From: Cunninghamia lanceolata
Taxonomy: Eukaryota; Streptophyta; Pinopsida; Cupressales; Cupressaceae
DNA length: 64,000 nt
NCBI GenBank assembly: GCA_027924645.1
Contig: BSBN01000233.1
Location: 7,892,501 to 7,956,500, forward strand
Direction: 5' to 3'
Part shown: positions 42,790 to 54,325 of the stretch, in pieces
Position numbering within the stretch: position 1 is the first letter of the stretch
How the letters are laid out: every line of letters starts with the position of its first letter
The notes under the pieces: model-generated
Told to the model about the DNA's origin: nothing
What the model saw: only the letters and a program-made list of their open reading frames with translations
Databases searched by the model: none
Position numbers and translations under genes: made by a program

Positions 42790-43753
42790 GAACATGTTAA
42801 TTCATCTAGACAATAGAAATCAACACATTAGGTAATCTAGATTAGTTAGATCCCTAATTAAACTTTATGTAAATTGGCACTTTATAAGTTGAGTGCATGA
42901 TTTTGCTTAATTTCCCTCATTAAGGTGAACACTTTATAAAGTTAGTGGCTTGTGAAAAATGAAAACACAAGACCCCACCTTAATTATGTATTTCCCCACC
43001 AAATTTGGCACTTTATAGAAGGAGTGCTTTAGGTCACCCAAAAAGAGCATAAATAGACACTTTATAATTTCAGTGTGATTTTATGCTAGTTGGATTTCTG
43101 ACAAAAAAACATTCACTTTTGCAAAAAGAAGCACTCGATTTTAAGTTGATTTCTAAAATATATTGAAGTTACAAGATTTATGCAATTACAAAAAAACCTT
43201 CTTGAGTAAAAAAAAATTCAAATTTTTAGAAAATAAATTTTGCATGCAAAAATTTTGAGTGAGAAAAAATTTTTTGGAGGAAATTTAAGCCCCCTTGGGC
43301 TATGCATAACTAGGGGCTAAAACCTCATGTGACCAGTGGTGTGTGAAAGATGTCATGGGTTGCCTGTGTGAGAAATGGCCATGGGTCGGCCAATATGAAG
43401 GTGGCTCCACTGGCCAATTGCAGGCCTTGCTAGGAGGGACACATAAATTGTATTCGTCGAGCATGTGGTGGAGCTGATGGTTGGCCTTCACCCCTGTGCC
43501 TGGCAATTGATGAGGACAGGGCCAGTTTTGAGATGGGGTCGTGGGTCGGCCTTTGTGTGCACCCTAGTTCCAATATAGGTGTTGAGCCTTCTCAACAAGC
43601 ATCTTCCATCCTCTTCAAATCCCAAACAAAAACTCACATAGTTAATAAAAATAATCAAACCAAACAATAAACAAAGCCTCACAGTATGAAGCTCAGCGTG
43701 AATGGGGGCGAGTAGCAGAGAAAGCAAATAACAACTCAAAACTAATCCAAGAA
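42790..43753 (-). other. E4 leader with four CACTTTATA...AGTG motifs
   Basis: Non-coding leader between primer site and gag. Near its gag end four related words occur: 42877-42896, 42930-42947, 43008-43027 and 43058-43077. Each has CACTTTATA and, 5-8 bases later, AGTG, so CACT and AGTG can pair as short stems. Retroelement leaders often carry packaging or dimer signals; a role here is inferred. Short frames at 43300-43814 look accidental. Confidence 0.5.
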
Positions 43754-43765
43754 GTTCTGATACCA
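43754..43765 (-). other. E4 primer binding site
   Basis: TGGTATCAGAAC on the minus strand, directly next to the LTR end, a common copia form of the initiator tRNA-Met site. Confidence 0.88.
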
Positions 43766-44082
43766 TGTAGAAAACCAAGATCATGGAATAGACTAACAAG
43801 CACATGAATTGCAATGGAATCGACCCAATGTATTAGAAAATAAGGTGAGTATAAATAGAGTTGTCTTAGGTACCTGAATCTCCATGAAAAGAGGATAGGA
43901 CTCCTCTATAATGGAGTTGCGGCAAGTAACGTCCCACAAACATAGCGCGAGGTGTCAATGCAAGTCGACACCTCTCCAAAAAGCTCCAACTACTTTGATA
44001 AGTTTAAATAGACATGTGCCAATATGCCTAAGTAGGCTTAACTACAAATGTGTACGCCTAGTGATTAAGGTATACACTAACA
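43766..44082 (-). repeat. E4 5' LTR (317 bp)
   Basis: Partner of 34878-35194; ends GGTATACACTAACA. Confidence 0.93.
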
Positions 44083-44540
44083 ATTTTGTATAGTAGGAGG
44101 TCTATTAATGATTATGTGTTTTCTTTGTTTGAAGAAGCTATTAACTGGATGAGTAATAGGACAGCAATAATTACTTTATCTATGATAGAAGTAGAGTTCT
44201 TGGCTACAAAGGTTGTGGTTAGGTATTACTTTTGATTGTAAGGTTGTGAAGATCATTTTTAACAATTATCTATTTGATGAAGAATCCCTTGTACGACAAC
44301 ATAATCATACTTTAAGTATATATATGTTCAATATCACTTTGTTCTTTAGATGAATGATAATGATAAGGTCATGATATAGAAGGTGGACACTTTAGATAAT
44401 ATTTTGCATTCTCTTATGAAACCAATGAACATGGATAAGTTTTGTTTGTGTAGGGAGGCTATGGCCCTTGCCTCTTCTCATATCTAATTCATTTTATTTT
44501 CTTTATTATTGCATTGCAGTGTCAATATTAAGTGGGAGAA
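44083..44540 (+). pseudogene. Copia relic A: RNase H and 3' end
   Basis: Continues 34366-34877 across E4. It reads RRSINDYVFSLFEEAINWMS and IITLSMIEVEFLA, the copia RNase H motif set (RRSTSGYVF..GGA.SW.S, AL.T.EAEY.A). VQYHFVL and KVDTLDNILHSLMKP with a CREAM-like end follow. AAGTGGGAGAA at 44530-44540 is a good polypurine tract before the LTR. The catalytic glutamate of EAEY appears as EVEF. Confidence 0.78.
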
Positions 44541-45300
44541 TGTTAGGGTTATTGTACTATTCACTTGCAATCTTATGTGTAAAGTTATTTTTTTCAAATA
44601 CCTTCTAGATGGTATAACTTTTGATTTAGAGCTTTAAATTTTTATTTTTATTTTAAATTAGAGATCTCTATGAGCTAGATAGATTCAAAAGATCAAATGT
44701 TGGTTTTGGGATTGTTAGAATCCTCAAAACCCTTTACAAAGTGATAAAATAAGTTATAAAGTTCACTAGTGTGATACTTGAGAAAAAAAAGGGTAATAGG
44801 TGTAAAGTCATAAGGAGGCTAGATCTACGGGCTACAAATAAAAATCTAGATATAGATGGGATATTATTGTAATAATATTGAATAGGGAGGTCATGTTAAA
44901 AGGTTGAAATTTAATTTAGGAAGAGTCGAGAATCTTTTCATTAATTGGTTTTGTATCTTGGGTATATGGTTCAATGCATAGTGACACATAAATTTTTAGT
45001 TATGGAGCATAATTTTTGTACTCACTAGTTTACAAAAACCACTTGGTGGTTTCTTGTTTCCTTTCCTCTATATATTGAGTCTATGAGATGGATGTTCCAT
45101 CGTATTATTTAGGTGAAGTAGTGTTATGTACCTAGAATTCTATTAAATTGAATAGTATTGAGTAGATTGTATTGGTGTAGTCTTGTTCTTATGACTAATA
45201 TAAGGCTGGAATCACTTTAGTAATGGATTTTTTTGAAAGTGATCCTTCATGTAAATCTGATGTTATGTGTTATTAATGTTTTCTATTTATTCTTCTTCAT
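44541..45300 (+). repeat. Copia relic A 3' LTR (end approximate)
   Basis: Starts TGTTAGGGTTATTG right after the polypurine tract. A TATA-like CTCTATATATTGAG lies near 45055. The homologue in locus B starts at 54326. Because A and B remain similar well past any LTR end, the right limit cannot be read. Confidence 0.6.
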
Positions 45301-46427
45301 GTTATAATTGATGTTTTGTTCACATGTACTAATTTTTTAATCAAATGTGTGCACTATTGTTTTATACTTTCATCATATCTATTTACCTTATTCTCAACAA
45401 AAAGGACATCTTGAATTATGCAAAAGGAAGGAATGCGGAGGCTAAAATTTTTAAATGTGTAATAGACAAGGATGCAATAGAATAAGGAGTTGCAACAATA
45501 AATTGTAGTAAAAATAGATAAGGTAATGTAGACATGTAACTTACATTGATATTGATGAAATATGATCAAAAGGCTCAAGGATTGACCGAGGCAAGTTAGT
45601 GTAGTAGGTGAAGGATAGGAAAAGGGGGCCTTGAGAAGAATAGTGGTATATAACATGTTATAGTTCATACAATTGTCCAATCAATTACCTAAGGAAGGAA
45701 AGTAGAAAAATGCTTTAGATATTGCACAAAATGAAGTGGACTATTTGACAATAGACACTATTAGGACATCCTCAAAATACCAACCAATTAAGTAGGAAGG
45801 ATGGTTGAATGCTAAGGAATCCAAGGACTATTAATAGACTGTGGGATGGAGAGCATCCTCACAATTATTAGTTGGATAGAAAGTGAAATGAGGACTTCAA
45901 AGAAAGGTTGATTCCTTAAGAAGCCTCACAAATAAAATTTTGAAAAACCCTAAAATATATTAGTGCCCAAAGAACACCAAAGTTGATTAGTACATATGGT
46001 TTACGACTAAATGATAATGCACAAAAAAGGGTGATTAGTGTATCATGTTGTAATGGAGAAGTGATGTGAAAATATTTTTTGAAGGACAACTTTAGGGTGG
46101 AAAGGAGAAGGATTCTTGAAGCATTATATGATAAATTATAGGAATTTCAATGTGTATACGGCCATGCCATATTTTGATCCTAAGGGTATAATCAAGAAAT
46201 TGGTGGATTCTATGTTTGATTATGAACCTATGTTGGGAGATTTCTAGGAAAATTATCATGGTGATTTTTATGCCAAAAAGATGAGCTAATGCTAGTTGAC
46301 TTCCTATGAAATGAAAGCATTCAATATTGAATAATATATTCCTTCTTCACTTTTAGATGATGGACATGTTTTTAATCCTATATATGATCTCTAGAGAGTT
46401 GACAACCAACCACTCCCAAATCTGAAT
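45301..46427 (+). pseudogene. Unrecognised protein relic, shared with locus B
   Basis: Homologous to 55090-55900. From 45706 one plus frame reads KNALDIAQNEVDYLTIDTIR and KYQPIK, then TAG, EGWLNAKESKDY; locus B keeps the same frame with KNSL, AQNEV, DNIRCFPKYQPIK and the same TAG. After 46140 come MPYFDPKGIIKKLVDSMFDY and DDGHVFNPIYDL. Reading frame kept in both copies argues for a once-coding gene, probably of a retroelement next to which the copia inserted. I do not know the family. Confidence 0.45.
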
Positions 46428-46721
46428 TTGTCATTGAAAGAAGATTTATCTATTGAGACAATAAGCAAAGTTATGTTGGAGTTCATCTCCTCTTGGTTGA
46501 AATCCAAGATTTCATACTTAGATAAAGGAAATGAAAATACATATAAGAAGATGAAAAAAGAAGATGGGTCCTCCTCTAAGCCCAAGGTCTACAAGAAGAG
46601 CAAGAAAGTTACAAGGAAAGAAAAGACCAAGGAAACAAAAGGTGATGTGACCCAAGAGCAACTGCAAGAAGCCTTGTTAAAGGCTAAAATATTATATGAT
46701 GCAACCAATGCAGGGTGGTAG
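46428..46721 (+). pseudogene. Lys/Glu-rich protein fragment
   Basis: An open 97-residue frame in register with upstream words (VDNQPLPNLNLSLKED). It reads ETISKVMLEFISSWLKSKIS, NENTYKKMKKEDGSSSKPK, then KKSKKVTRKEKTKETKG and a helical EQLQEALLKAKILYDA. Strongly basic, with a nuclear-localisation-like middle. It looks like a decayed exon or retroelement ORF piece. No domain is recognised. Confidence 0.4.
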
Positions 46722-47272
46722 CAAGCTTAGTGGTTACTCCACTGACACAGATTATTTCTATTCAAGTTTCAATGGGACAAATTCCTACCATTGCATCATC
46801 ACAAGATCTAAACCTCCTAGAAGTTACAAAGAAAGGATGTAAGCCAATTTCATCTCCAAAAATGACACCCTCTCTTATACACCAAATATATACTACTCCA
46901 CCTTCTCCACAACCCCAAAGGGAAATTGATCAGAAAACCCAAGAAGAGGGTATTAAGATGGTAGAGGAGGTATTTGAATAACTTAAAAGAGGAGAGAAAA
47001 TCCTGTAAAGCCTTCTCCCACCACCCATCATTAAGAATGTAAGAGAATTTTCCTTAGTCCCTTATTGTTCCTTCTCCTCCTAAGAAGGATAAAGCTGAAG
47101 AGATGCTTTTGTAGGAGAATGTAAAGGCAACACTTGAAGAAGATGAGAAAGATAAACAAGAACAATTGCAAATGGAAGAGGTGAAAGATATATCTATAGA
47201 TGAAGAAGAAGGACCTCAATTAGATGGTAAGGAAGAAATATCTATAGGTGAAGAGATTCTTCAAGAAGAAAG

Positions 47273-48442
47273 GTCAAAGGAAATCCAGGGGGAAGAACCT
47301 TAGGTAGAGAAGGAAAAAGAGAAGATTCAAATGGACAAATATAAAAATGTTCTTGAGGAAAGAGATAAACAAGAAGATTCTCGAGGAGGATGTTCAAAAC
47401 AAAAAAACAAATATCTGCATATGACAATACTGAAGAGACTCATAATCAGTCCAAGCAAGGGATAAACAAGAGAAGGCTATTGATAAAAAAAGATAAGCAT
47501 AAGGAGACAAATGAACAAGATGTTTTTCATGAAGAAAGAATTCTTGAAAAGGAGGTTCCAAAGACTGAAGTTCATCAATATGATCAACAGAAAGGAGGGG
47601 AAATATGAAAGCAAATTGATCAAGCATACAAAGTTGATCCTTCACTCCAAACATAGCTCAAGATTAATTTATAAGAGAGGCTGAAAGTGGTGGTAAAACC
47701 ACTTGATATCCAGGTCATTGCAATCTAAGTGGATAGGGATAGACACACAAAGAAACCTAGAACTCTTTCTACTATAAGAAGAAATAAATTGAGAAGAGAG
47801 TAGAAAAAATAGAAAATCTAATGGTGGAAAAATATGATAGAGACTTCACCCCTAGAAAAGTCAAAGGAAATCCATGAGGAAGAACCTTAGGTAGAGAAGG
47901 AAAAAGAGAAGATTCAAATGGACAAATATAAAAATGTTCTTGAGGAAAGAGATAAACAAGAAGATTCTCGAGGAGGATGTTCAAAACAAAAAAACAAATA
48001 TCTGCATATGACAATACTGAAGAGACTCATAATCAGTCCAAGCAAGGGATAAACAAGAGAAGGCTATTGATAAAAAAAGATAAGCATAAGGACACAAATG
48101 AACAAGATGTTTTTCATGAAGAAAGAATTCTTGAAGAGGAGGTTCCAAAGACTAAAGTTCATCAATATGATCAATAGAAAGGAGAGGAAATATGAAAGCA
48201 AATTGATCAAGCATACAAAGTTGATCCTTCACTCCAAACATGGCTCAAGATTAATTTATAAGAGAGGCTGAAAGTGGTGGTAAAACCACTTGATATCCAG
48301 GTCATTGCAATCTAAGTGGATAGGGATAGACACACAAAGAAACCTAGAACTCTCTCTACTATAAGAACAAATAAATTGAGAAGAGAGTAGAAAAAATAGA
48401 AAATCTAATGGTGGAAAAAGATGATAGAGACTTCACCCCTAG
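47273..48442 (+). repeat. Tandem duplication, 587-bp unit, two copies
   Basis: GTCAAAGGAAATCCA at 47273 recurs at 47860, and the sequences following match almost base for base until about 48442. The unit is not a multiple of three, so the second copy is out of frame with the first. High identity shows it is recent compared with the relic it copies. Confidence 0.95.
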
Positions 48443-49024
48443 AGATTACCAAATATCTAGAGTCAATCTAGGTAAATAGAAAAGGGAAGAGGAGATTGCT
48501 TCTTTGGGTTCTATAGTGGATACCATGGTTTCAAGGATGCACAAGGATAGGAAGACTAAAGAAGAATTGAACGAGCAATTAGAACAAATAAAAGTATTTA
48601 TTAAAGAACTAATCACTCCTTTATCTTAGCAAGAGGCTCTCCCTACTAGTGCTCCAATTTTTATAACCAAGTAAGAGGTAGATTCTCAACAAAATATGAA
48701 GAAAAGGTCAAATACAATTAATTAGTGGATTTCTGAGTTTTTGAAGGGTGCTACCAAAGTTTTAGACAAGGGATGTCAACTACATAATCAATTTGTTCAA
48801 TTAAAAATGAGATAAATTAGATTATTCAAGAATTACAGAATGAAAAATAAATAAATATGAACAAAACCTCCTAGATTTGTAAACCCCAAATTATACATGT
48901 TTATCAAAATTAAAAATTGAAGACATTTTGATAGGATGATGACCTAGATTTTGTAAGAAAATGTATCAACATAATAGCCTTTAGAATAATTGTAGTAATT
49001 GAATATAAATGGAAAAATTTGCAA

Positions 49025-49815
49025 GCACAAAAGGATGTATGCCAAGCCATGGGAAATTTTAAAGATTTTGTATCTTAGGTCATAAGCCATTAATTGATGA
49101 AATTAGAAGGACATGAAACTAGTGCAATGGAAATAATCAAAGAAAGCATCGAGAAGAAACTAGAGGAGGAATTGAATTAGGATGAGGATTTTAATAATAC
49201 TACTTTAGATAATTGTTTGGAAACTAGAACCAATGTTAGGGTTATAGAAAAGGAGATTCTAATGATGAAGACATAGATAGATAATGCACAGAAGGATTTT
49301 GAGGATTATAAATTTAGACTAAATTTCTTGGATGAGCCTAACGTGAATCAGTTGTTCACAAGTATTTAGTAGCTTTTGGAGAGTATAAATAGAGATAGAG
49401 TGCTAAAGATGTTTCTGGTAGCACAAAAGGATGTATGCCAAGCCATGGGCAATTTTAAAGATTTTGTATCTTAGGTCATAAGCCATTAATTGGTGAAATT
49501 AGAAGGACATGAAACTAGTGCAATGGAAATAATCAAAGAAAGCATCGAGAAGAAACTAGAGGATGAATTGAATTAGGATGAGGATTTTAATAATACTACT
49601 TTAGATAATTGTTTGGAAACCAGAACCAATGTTAGGGTTATAGAAAAATGAGATTCTAATGATGAAGACATAGATAGATAATGCATAGAAGGATTTTGAG
49701 GATTATAAATTTAGACTAAATTTCTTGGATGAGCCTAACGTGAATCAATTGTTCACAAGTATTTAGTAGCTTTTGGAGAGTATAAATAGAGATAGAGTGC
49801 TAAAGATGTTTCTAG
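49025..49815 (+). repeat. Tandem duplication, 396-bp unit, two copies
   Basis: GCACAAAAGGATGTATGCCA begins at 49025 and again at 49421. Both copies end GATAGAGTGCTAAAGATGTT. Only a few bases differ. Confidence 0.95.
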
Positions 49816-50520
49816 TGTTAAAATTTTGAATTTAAAAATTTGAATTCTATTTTAGTAAGACATGCATTATATTTAATTCAATTTTAAGTGTTATTTGGTT
49901 TCTATAATTGTAAAAACTGGGTCCCACTAAAACTATAATGTGGTTCCTAATTTCGAATAAGAAAATACTCTGCATGTAGTTGACTTGGCTATCTCCATAA
50001 GCCTTGTCTCATATTAGGAGTTATCTTCTATTTTTTCCCAAGTGCTTGAAAACATATAGACAAGGAACATTGCATGGAGATTTTGGAGATTGTCAACTCC
50101 TAGCTAGAACTAGGGCATTAAGGTTTTCTTTGGTCCTATAAAAGGTAGGTGACAGGCATGTAAAAGGGATATTTTTGTGAGAATTATTGTAAGCTTTAGA
50201 CTTGGATATTCTTTTTCAAAGTTTAGTAGTTAGTTGGAGGAAGATCTTTTGAAGAAGGGAACCAAATTTTTAGTGTAGTCATCTTGATATAATTGTAGTA
50301 GTTTCTTATCAAATAAATAAATGGTTCAAACTTCTCCTCTGATGGTGAAGTTCCTAAATTACTTTTTATATAATTGATTACTTGATGAAATGTTATTGGA
50401 TGTTTAATGATAAATCTTATGTGAATGAGTTGTAGGTGCAATACATAGAACTTGCGTGTGAAATACAACAACTTTATATGTCTTTATTTATGTTTCTCAT
50501 TGATTTATACTTAAAATCTT
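49816..50520 (+). repeat. Candidate LTR with TATA box (approximate end)
   Basis: Begins TGTTAAAATTTTGAATT directly after the charged-protein relic. CCTATAAAAGGTAGG at about 50134-50148 is a good TATA box, and AAATAAATAAATGG near 50310 could serve polyadenylation. This is the expected place and content for the 3' LTR of a plus-strand element that encoded the preceding relic. No partner LTR is in the window. Confidence 0.35.
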
Positions 50521-50934
50521 GCACTTGTGATATGAATGTTAGAGTTTAAACTAATCATTGCATTATTTGTAAGTTTGATTTCCCTAATTTTCACTATAAG
50601 AATTGAACTTGAAACTACACACCATATCTCCTAGAAATCTTCAAACTGTCTTTTTTTAACAAATCATTAAAGTAGAATTAGATTAAAGATTATCCAACAT
50701 TCAAGGCCAATAGAGAAATGGATTGGAGAGCATAAAATTCATCTCTAGTTTGATTCAAATCGATATAGACCCCTTGAACAAATAGGCAATATTGACCACT
50801 ATGTTTACATAGCATAGCTGTGACCTAACTTTCGAGACCTTAGACATAGCTGATTTTAAGATTAGATATCTTTTGAGGAGAGGTAACATAGTTTTCACTC
50901 TAGTTGTGTTGCATATGTTAATTTGGCCATCAAC
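50521..50934. other. Gene-free spacer between loci A and B
   Basis: No frame, repeat or motif that I can support. It separates the end of locus A from the first repeat unit of locus B. Confidence 0.4.
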
Positions 50935-51200
50935 ACCACCTATTACTAATCCAACAAAACATTTACTTACACAAAAATAGTACATAGTCATCAACATTAA
51001 TGTACAGTAATTAACCTAATAATTGATTATATAAAAAAGTTAATCTATACAACACAACCCCTCTTTAAACCCATCCTTTTTTAATTATACATCAATTCTT
51101 AATTTCCATTTAGTCAAATATTTCAAATCCAACACCTCTTACATTTAAGACCTATTACTTACTAATCCAACAATACACTCATTCACACAAAAATAATAGA
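50935..51200 (+). repeat. Two diverged units of the 197-bp family (locus B)
   Basis: CCTATTACTAATCCAACAA at 50938 and TTACTTACTAATCCAACAAT at about 51150 match the array at 23690-24560, each followed by ACACAAAAATA and AGATAATCAT or similar. Confidence 0.8.
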
Positions 51201-51600
51201 TAATCATATTGATGAATCATCAAGAATGGACATGGAGATCTAAAGATGTATCAATTCGTAATTCATAGATTCCTGATAATCCAAATCATGAGAGACCCAT
51301 GAGAGGCTTCTTTGTCAAATAAGGATGCCAATCTAAATATAACAAAGACAAAGCAGTTTTGGCTAATATACAGAAGAAATAATGGAGAAATAGACTAGGA
51401 GAAAAGGATGTGATCTATAATTGTCTACCTTTTAGGCATCGACGTTTTGGTTCTTTCCCATCTCCCATTGAGCATCATGAAAATGTCATGTGAAGGGTTT
51501 TAAGAACACTGAAGCACCATATCAGTGATAAATGTGAAGGTTATGGAAATGTTGAATCTCCAATGCTAATCTAATATTGTTGAAAATGGTTTTTCAAATA
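51201..51600 (+). repeat. Dispersed repeat P, copy B
   Basis: Parallel to 24561-24960. In this copy P runs directly into R with no insertion. Confidence 0.8.
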
Positions 51601-52125
51601 CAATTTAAATATTATAAATAGCTCTTATGTGTGTTAGGTTAAGGCCTATAGGAAATATAAATAATACAGATGATTTATGCATTTATGTATGGTCATTGAC
51701 AAATAGAAACATTCAGATAAATTTGCTTAGTTTGTTTTGATAATTTTTTTGTTTTCAATCATCTGAATGTAAAAGATGAATTTGTTAATTTGTAACATTG
51801 AAGAAGCTACAAAATGGTACTATTTATACTATGGGGTAAAGAAGAAATTATATAAAGTAAAAATGATTTGAATTATTGTAGTGAGTGAAATGATTTTCAA
51901 TCACACTCTATATCAATATTTTAGTGTAAATTAGTTAAATTATAATGATAATAAGTGTGACTGATGATATAGAGATGAGATGCATATTATAAATAAATGT
52001 AATAATAAATAGAAAAAATTTCAATAAAATAAATAAACATATTTAGTTTTAAATTTGATATTGAGGTGATTATAAAAGATTGTGTAGAGTGATTCATTAT
52101 TTTATATGTTGATGGTAATGTTGTT
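51601..52125 (+). repeat. Repeat R, diverged copy B
   Basis: Shares AATATAAATAATACAGATGA, ATTATAATGATAATAAGTGT, AAATAAATGTAATAATAAAT and CTATAAAAGATTGTG-type words with the A copies, with extra sequence near 51690-51890. It passes directly into copia RT. Confidence 0.7.
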
Positions 52126-53840
52126 TATTGGGAGTAATAAGCAAATGATTATGAAACTGAAGACATAGTTTTTTACTGTATTTGAAATGATGGATTTAGG
52201 GGCTGCCAAATGCATCTTACAGATAGAAATTAGTGGAGATCGGATTTGTAGAAAGTGTCATGCCCACATTTCACATGCGTTCACACAAGAGAGTAGTCTT
52301 GTTCACCAACCTTTCAAAGCCCAATTATGGAACAAAATTTGATGAAGAGCTCCTCTCTAGCCTCCTTCTCCAAAATCTCCTTCTTTCCACAATAATCCAA
52401 CCCCCTTACTCTCCTCCTCCTCTCTCTTTTAAAAACTAATTCCTTCCATTTTCCTAATTTCCCAAGTGGCATTAAACAACTCAACCCCCAACTCATCCAT
52501 TATCTTAGTGGTCTTTTAAACAATTTACCCCCACTCAAAAGATCCCCCATTATAGCCCACATGTAGACATAAAATACAATAAGTAAACTAAAATAAGAGA
52601 GAGTGGGTGACACAACACCCTCATTAAGGGGAACCCCACCAAAAAGGAGGCACATGGAGACAAGCACTCCATTATTAGGGGATCATGGAGTTGCTCCATG
52701 ACTTAGAAGTGGGTCTGAATGTGGATTCCACTCATTCCATTGTCCCTATGCTTCCAAATTCGTCACTTTACTTCACCCTGAGGTTGAAGTGACCATATGG
52801 AGGTTAACCCAAGGTTACCCTAGTCAAAAAGGTCCCTAGACCCATGGGGTATAACCTAGGATTGTTTTAAACCTAGTTAGGACTCTCAGACTCAAGTAAA
52901 AACACAAGAAGAGGGTCAAAAAGAAATAAAGTTAAAACAAGATTCAAAACATCATCTCTTACAACACATATCACAATAAAATTAATTCAGAAGATAGAAC
53001 TATTTCCCTTAACCTCATGCATCATTACAACAATTCACAAAACACGAGGTTGATCTTAGTTCCTCGTGGAACTAGATCGGCTCACAAGGGATACAACATT
53101 AGTATGGGATGATCTCTTGTATATGTGGTTTCATTAGTGATACCTACACACTCAAACTCAAAGTCAATAACTCATAGAGATATCATAGCCAAAGCAATTA
53201 AAATACATGCATAACTAAACATTCTACCATAGAACATACTAAAATCACATTCTAACATTAACCATTCATTATTTACTTAAATACAACATCTAACTATCAT
53301 TGCACAATTGTTTTCTTAAAATCACTTAGGTTTAATAATCAAGAATTTGGGATCAACAGTCCCCCAATCATAAAAGTCATAGCAATAGCACTGCAAATAG
53401 TCTCATGAACAGTAGTGTAAAAAGTAGGCCTCACAGAAAGATTTGGCTCAATTAGAGTAAGTATGTGGAGACTATTTTTTAGTAGATTGTTGTGAACAAT
53501 TGTAAGTATTAGTATTCATTTGCTTGTTGATACTAAGTTATATTTATATTAGCATCCTTACTAAAATAATGTTTCTGGGGATATATAATTTTCTTATGCT
53601 AGTGCTATAAGTAGCTCGATGTATGCAATAGTCTGTACTAGACTAGATATTACCTAAGTAGTGAGAGTTTTTATTAGGTGTATGTCTCACCAGGGTAGAT
53701 AGCATATGAATTATGTTAAAATGGTGTTCAAATACTTGCAAAGAACTTTTGATTACAAGTTATGTTATCATGGGATTAATGATCTAGGAATGATATTGGG
53801 CATACGTCTTTGTTGATTTAGATTAACCTAGTGATTAGGA
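52126..53840 (+). pseudogene. Copia relic B: RT, split by a solo LTR
   Basis: Plus strand: MLFIGSNKQMIMKLKT and VFEMMDLGAAKCILQIEI match the copia RT end (MLI.G.....I..LK..L...FEM.DLG....FLGI.I). The frame then breaks at the solo LTR 52256-53435 and resumes with the PL...LS segment and SSMYAIVCTRLDIT, decayed. Stops are frequent. Confidence 0.72.
52256..53435. mobile_element. Solo LTR (1180 bp) with GAAAG target duplication
   Basis: Starts TGTCATGCCCACATTTC, ends CCTCACA, and is flanked by GAAAG at 52251-52255 and 53436-53440. The homologous stretch in locus A (near 34476-34495) runs through the site without interruption (CATCGTAAAGATTTGGC). A single LTR with a perfect duplication is the product of LTR-LTR recombination. 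Start and end are typical of an LTR; the family and its strand are unknown. Confidence 0.88.
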
Positions 53841-54325
53841 TAGTAGGAAGTCAACAAATAGTCATGTGCTTTCTTTGTTTGGAGGAGCTCTTAGTTGGAT
53901 GAGTAAGATGCAACCAATAATTACTTTATCTATGATAAAATTAGATTACATGGCTACCTTACATACCTATAAGTAGATGGTTTGGTTATAAAAGTTGTGT
54001 TCAAGTATTTGATTTATTTGCAAGGTTTTCAAGATAAATTTTGATAGTCATAGTGCTATCCGTTTGGTGTAGAATTCTATGTACAATGCTCATACAAAGC
54101 ATATAGATGTTCAATATCAACTCGTTCATGAGATGATTAATAATGGTAAGGTCATGGTATAAAAGGTGGACACTTAAGATAATGTTTCAAATTCTCTTGT
54201 GAAACTAATGAGAATGGATAAGTTTTGTCATTGTGAGGCGTCTATGGGCTTCTCACACTTAATTCCTTCTAAGCTTCCTATTATGTCTTTTCAATCTAAA
54301 TATTAACAGGAAGAAATTTAGGAAA
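53841..54325 (+). pseudogene. Copia relic B: RNase H
   Basis: GRKSTNSHVLSLFGGALSWM and ITLSMIKLDYMAT-type words match the copia RNase H and the 44083 relic. KVDT, LVKLM and CEAS-like remnants of the C-terminus follow. A decayed purine tract (CAGGAAGAAA) precedes the LTR. Confidence 0.72.

Larger units (their letters stand above)
34878..44082 (-). mobile_element. E4: gag-only Ty1/copia-type element, host of E3
   Basis: Two 317-bp LTRs (34878-35194 and 43766-44082) with TGT...ACA ends, flanked by ATTTG and ATTTT, a 5-bp duplication with one change. On the minus strand it has a primer site, a leader, a copia-type gag and a polypurine tract. Without the nested E3 (36025-42357) it is about 2.9 kb. 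Its interior leaves no room for protease, integrase or RT, so it is non-autonomous, like the terminal-repeat elements with GAG (TR-GAG) described in plants. It inserted into the RNase H of copia relic A. Confidence 0.88.
46722..49815 (+). pseudogene. Decayed continuation of the Lys/Glu-rich frame with two tandem duplications
   Basis: Plus-strand words such as ENVKATLEEDEKDKQEQLQM, EEEGPQLDGKEEISIGEEIL and DKYKNVLEERDKQEDSRGG show a long charged, probably coiled-coil protein. Stops, mostly TAG, and frameshifts interrupt it. Two direct duplications (587 bp and 396 bp units) lie inside. The protein family is unknown. Confidence 0.4.

Noticed and set aside
45354..45680. 108-residue hydrophobic minus-strand frame
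   Set aside because: It is antisense to a region whose plus frame is the one kept in locus B, and its translation has no family signal.
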